From an uncultured Draconibacterium sp. (GTDB lineage Bacteria > Bacteroidota > Bacteroidia > Bacteroidales > Prolixibacteraceae), in NCBI RefSeq assembly GCF_963675585.1, contig NZ_OY776414.1, positions 2,769,001-2,833,000 on the forward strand: 64,000 bases of DNA. The letters are read 5' to 3'. Of the stretch, positions 62,805-64,000 are shown in pieces; within the stretch, counting starts at the first letter, position 1, and every line of letters begins with the position of its first letter. Under the pieces are notes generated by a model. The model had not been told where the DNA came from. It searched no databases and saw only the letters and a list, made by a program, of their open reading frames with translations. Made by a program: the position numbers and the translations under genes.

Positions 62805-62859
62805 TGCTCTAAGCACCAATCTCACCCTTAAGCCATATCTCCGATTTGTGATAGAGGAT

Positions 62860-62880
62860 TTATTCGTATCGAAGTGCTTC
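62860..62880 (-). pseudogene. Remnant of a permease C-terminus
   Basis: On the minus strand seven codons read EALRYE-stop, identical to the last residues of permeases 3-7, but the frame upstream does not continue the permease. It looks like the leftover 3' end of a deleted or recombined copy. Confidence 0.45.
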
Positions 62881-62944
62881 TATCCCGATACACTTCCGAC
62901 CAAAGGCACGGAACAAGTTCCGCTATCGAGGATCTTCGCTCTCC

Positions 62945-64000
62945 TCATTCATATCGGAGAGCTTCGACAGGATTTCGCGTAGCTGCCCTCCAGCTTTGCC
63001 AACTCACCGTCAATAACGCGATTCCCAATGCCAACACACCGGCAAGTGCAAAAATCCACCAACTCAATGTTGTCTTGTACGCAAAATTTTCGAGCCATTT
63101 TTTCATCGCATAGTATGCAACAGGCGTAGCAAGTACAAATGCAATTGCTACCCACTTCACAAAGTCTTTATTCAGCATGGTTAATATTTCGGATATTTTT
63201 GCACCGTTTACTTTTCGGATGCCGATTTCTTTTGTGCGCTGCTCCATCACAAAAAAGGTTAAGCCAATCAATCCAAGGCACGAAAGAATTAGTGAAACTA
63301 TTGTTGTATACATCAGAAACTTCTGAAACCGGGCTTCTTTGATATACATCGCTTCATATTTTTGATCGAGAAATTGGTATTCCAGCGGAAAATCGGGAGA
63401 AAACCGATCCCAAAGTAGTTTTACCTCCTTCATGGTTGTGTTGAAAGAAGCAAGATTTTGGGTATTGATTTTCATATAGATTACATCGTCGCAATCGCCG
63501 GAGCACCGAAAACCCGCCGCCCTCACAGGCACATGAAACGATTCGAAATTATAATCATCAACAACCCCGATAATGTTGCCATGACATGATTCCTGATAGG
63601 CAATCCGGGTACCTGCTAACTGGTCAATACTAAAATCAGCTTTAGCCGTTTTATTGATTATAAAATCTTTATTGGTTTTTGAATTCTCATTGAATCCATT
63701 TCCTTCATTCAATCGCACTCCAAAAAAATCGAAGAAATTGGCGGCAACCGAAAGCTTCGAAAACTGCACATCGTATTTATCGCCATGATTAACGATATTC
63801 ATTCCCCAATTCTGGTCGTTGGCAATTAAAACACTTTCGGAAAAAGTAATTTCGCTGATCCCTGGAATTTGTAATATTTCATTTCGGAATGCATTTATCT
63901 GTGTATAAATTGCATTGTTGGTGTTAGCATAAATAATGTTTTCCTTGGCAAAGCCGGCATCTCTGTTCTGCATATAAGTGTTTTGGCGGTTAATTACCAG
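62945..64000 (-). CDS. MacB/FtsX-type ABC permease 7, cut by the window edge
   Basis: The last 351 codons of another permease; the frame stays open to base 64000 (LVINRQNTY before MQNRD), so the N-terminal half lies outside. Visible are the second periplasmic domain (GNIIGVVDDYNFESFHVPV), helices from about MYTTIVSLILSCLGLIGLTFF, coupling motif TKEIGIRKVNGAKISEIL, and the end TLSWWIFALAGVLALGIALLTV followed by AATRNPVEALRYE. The 3' flank (CTTCGCTCT) resembles that of permease 6, which suggests duplication between the two. Confidence 0.9.
   Translation of the reverse strand: MVINRQNTYMQNRDAGFAKENIIYANTNNAIYTQINAFRNEILQIPGISEITFSESVLIANDQNWGMNIVNHGDKYDVQFSKLSVAANFFDFFGVRLNEGNGFNENSKTNKDFIINKTAKADFSIDQLAGTRIAYQESCHGNIIGVVDDYNFESFHVPVRAAGFRCSGDCDDVIYMKINTQNLASFNTTMKEVKLLWDRFSPDFPLEYQFLDQKYEAMYIKEARFQKFLMYTTIVSLILSCLGLIGLTFFVMEQRTKEIGIRKVNGAKISEILTMLNKDFVKWVAIAFVLATPVAYYAMKKWLENFAYKTTLSWWIFALAGVLALGIALLTVSWQSWRAATRNPVEALRYE

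Larger units (their letters stand above)
62639..62944. other. Regulatory gap upstream of permease 6
   Basis: 306 bp containing a sigma54-like promoter, two copies of TGTAAA-N5-TTTAC(A/C), and a 21-bp remnant of a permease 3' end. No small gene supported. Confidence 0.6.

Noticed and set aside
62905-62925. Plus-strand GGCACGGAACAAGTTCCGC as a second sigma54 promoter
   Set aside because: It is mostly a CGGAAC/GTTCCG palindrome, the -12 box is poor, and no plus-strand gene follows.

Overview
The window looks like chromosomal DNA of an AT-rich Bacteroidota species, most likely of the Marinilabiliales/Prolixibacteraceae type. That placement is inferred from two SusC/SusD pairs each driven by an ECF sigma factor and FecR anti-sigma factor, lipoprotein signals of the Bacteroidota kind, TAnnTTTG-like -7 promoter boxes, weak ribosome binding sites, and a long array of about 800-residue MacB/FtsX permeases. 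No rRNA, complete tRNA, transposase, integrase or CRISPR array was seen.

Layout. 52-6884 (minus): ECF sigma factor, FecR, SusC, SusD, with no enzyme in view. 7161-8306: a small XRE regulator, a tRNA-3'-end-like remnant with a terminator, and an unknown protein. 8661-13461 (plus): three exported hydrolases (serine beta-lactamase-like, YtcJ-type amidohydrolase, M20 peptidase). 13726-17149 (minus): a lipoprotein sulfatase and a helical protein. 17281-17530: a 42-bp tandem repeat. 17777-26448: redoxin lipoprotein, Crp/Fnr regulator, then minus-strand membrane and envelope genes (DUF4386, CPBP protease, thioredoxin, alpha/beta hydrolase, beta-barrel protein) and a divergent soluble histidine kinase. 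26915-31542 (plus): a 56-residue lipoprotein, a BamA/TamA-like barrel, a His/Trp/Tyr-rich exported protein, a small orphan. 31885-43200: a complete beta-glucan-type locus: sigma, FecR, SusC, SusD, GH16, Nudix-type regulator and GH3. 43266-64000 (minus): seven FtsX permeases, one ATPase, an esterase, a GGG-repeat exported protein and a possible BlaR1 relic.

The most notable signals are non-coding. Five plus-strand promoters (before 8661, 12100, 26915, 28878, 31150) share GGG, then a GGAGTA-like box 21 bp on in most of them, and a -7 TTTG 52 bp after the GGG, plus a similar leader: a candidate regulon of exported proteins. Three minus-strand promoters (before 21503, 23121, 24869) share another 30-bp element at a fixed 25-bp distance from the -7 box. 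The permease array has a sigma54-like promoter preceded by two TGTAAA-N5-TTTACA sites, with a third copy upstream of the ATPase. The Nudix/GH3 divergent promoter has a 19-bp perfect palindrome. All functional links are inference from sequence; no search was run.
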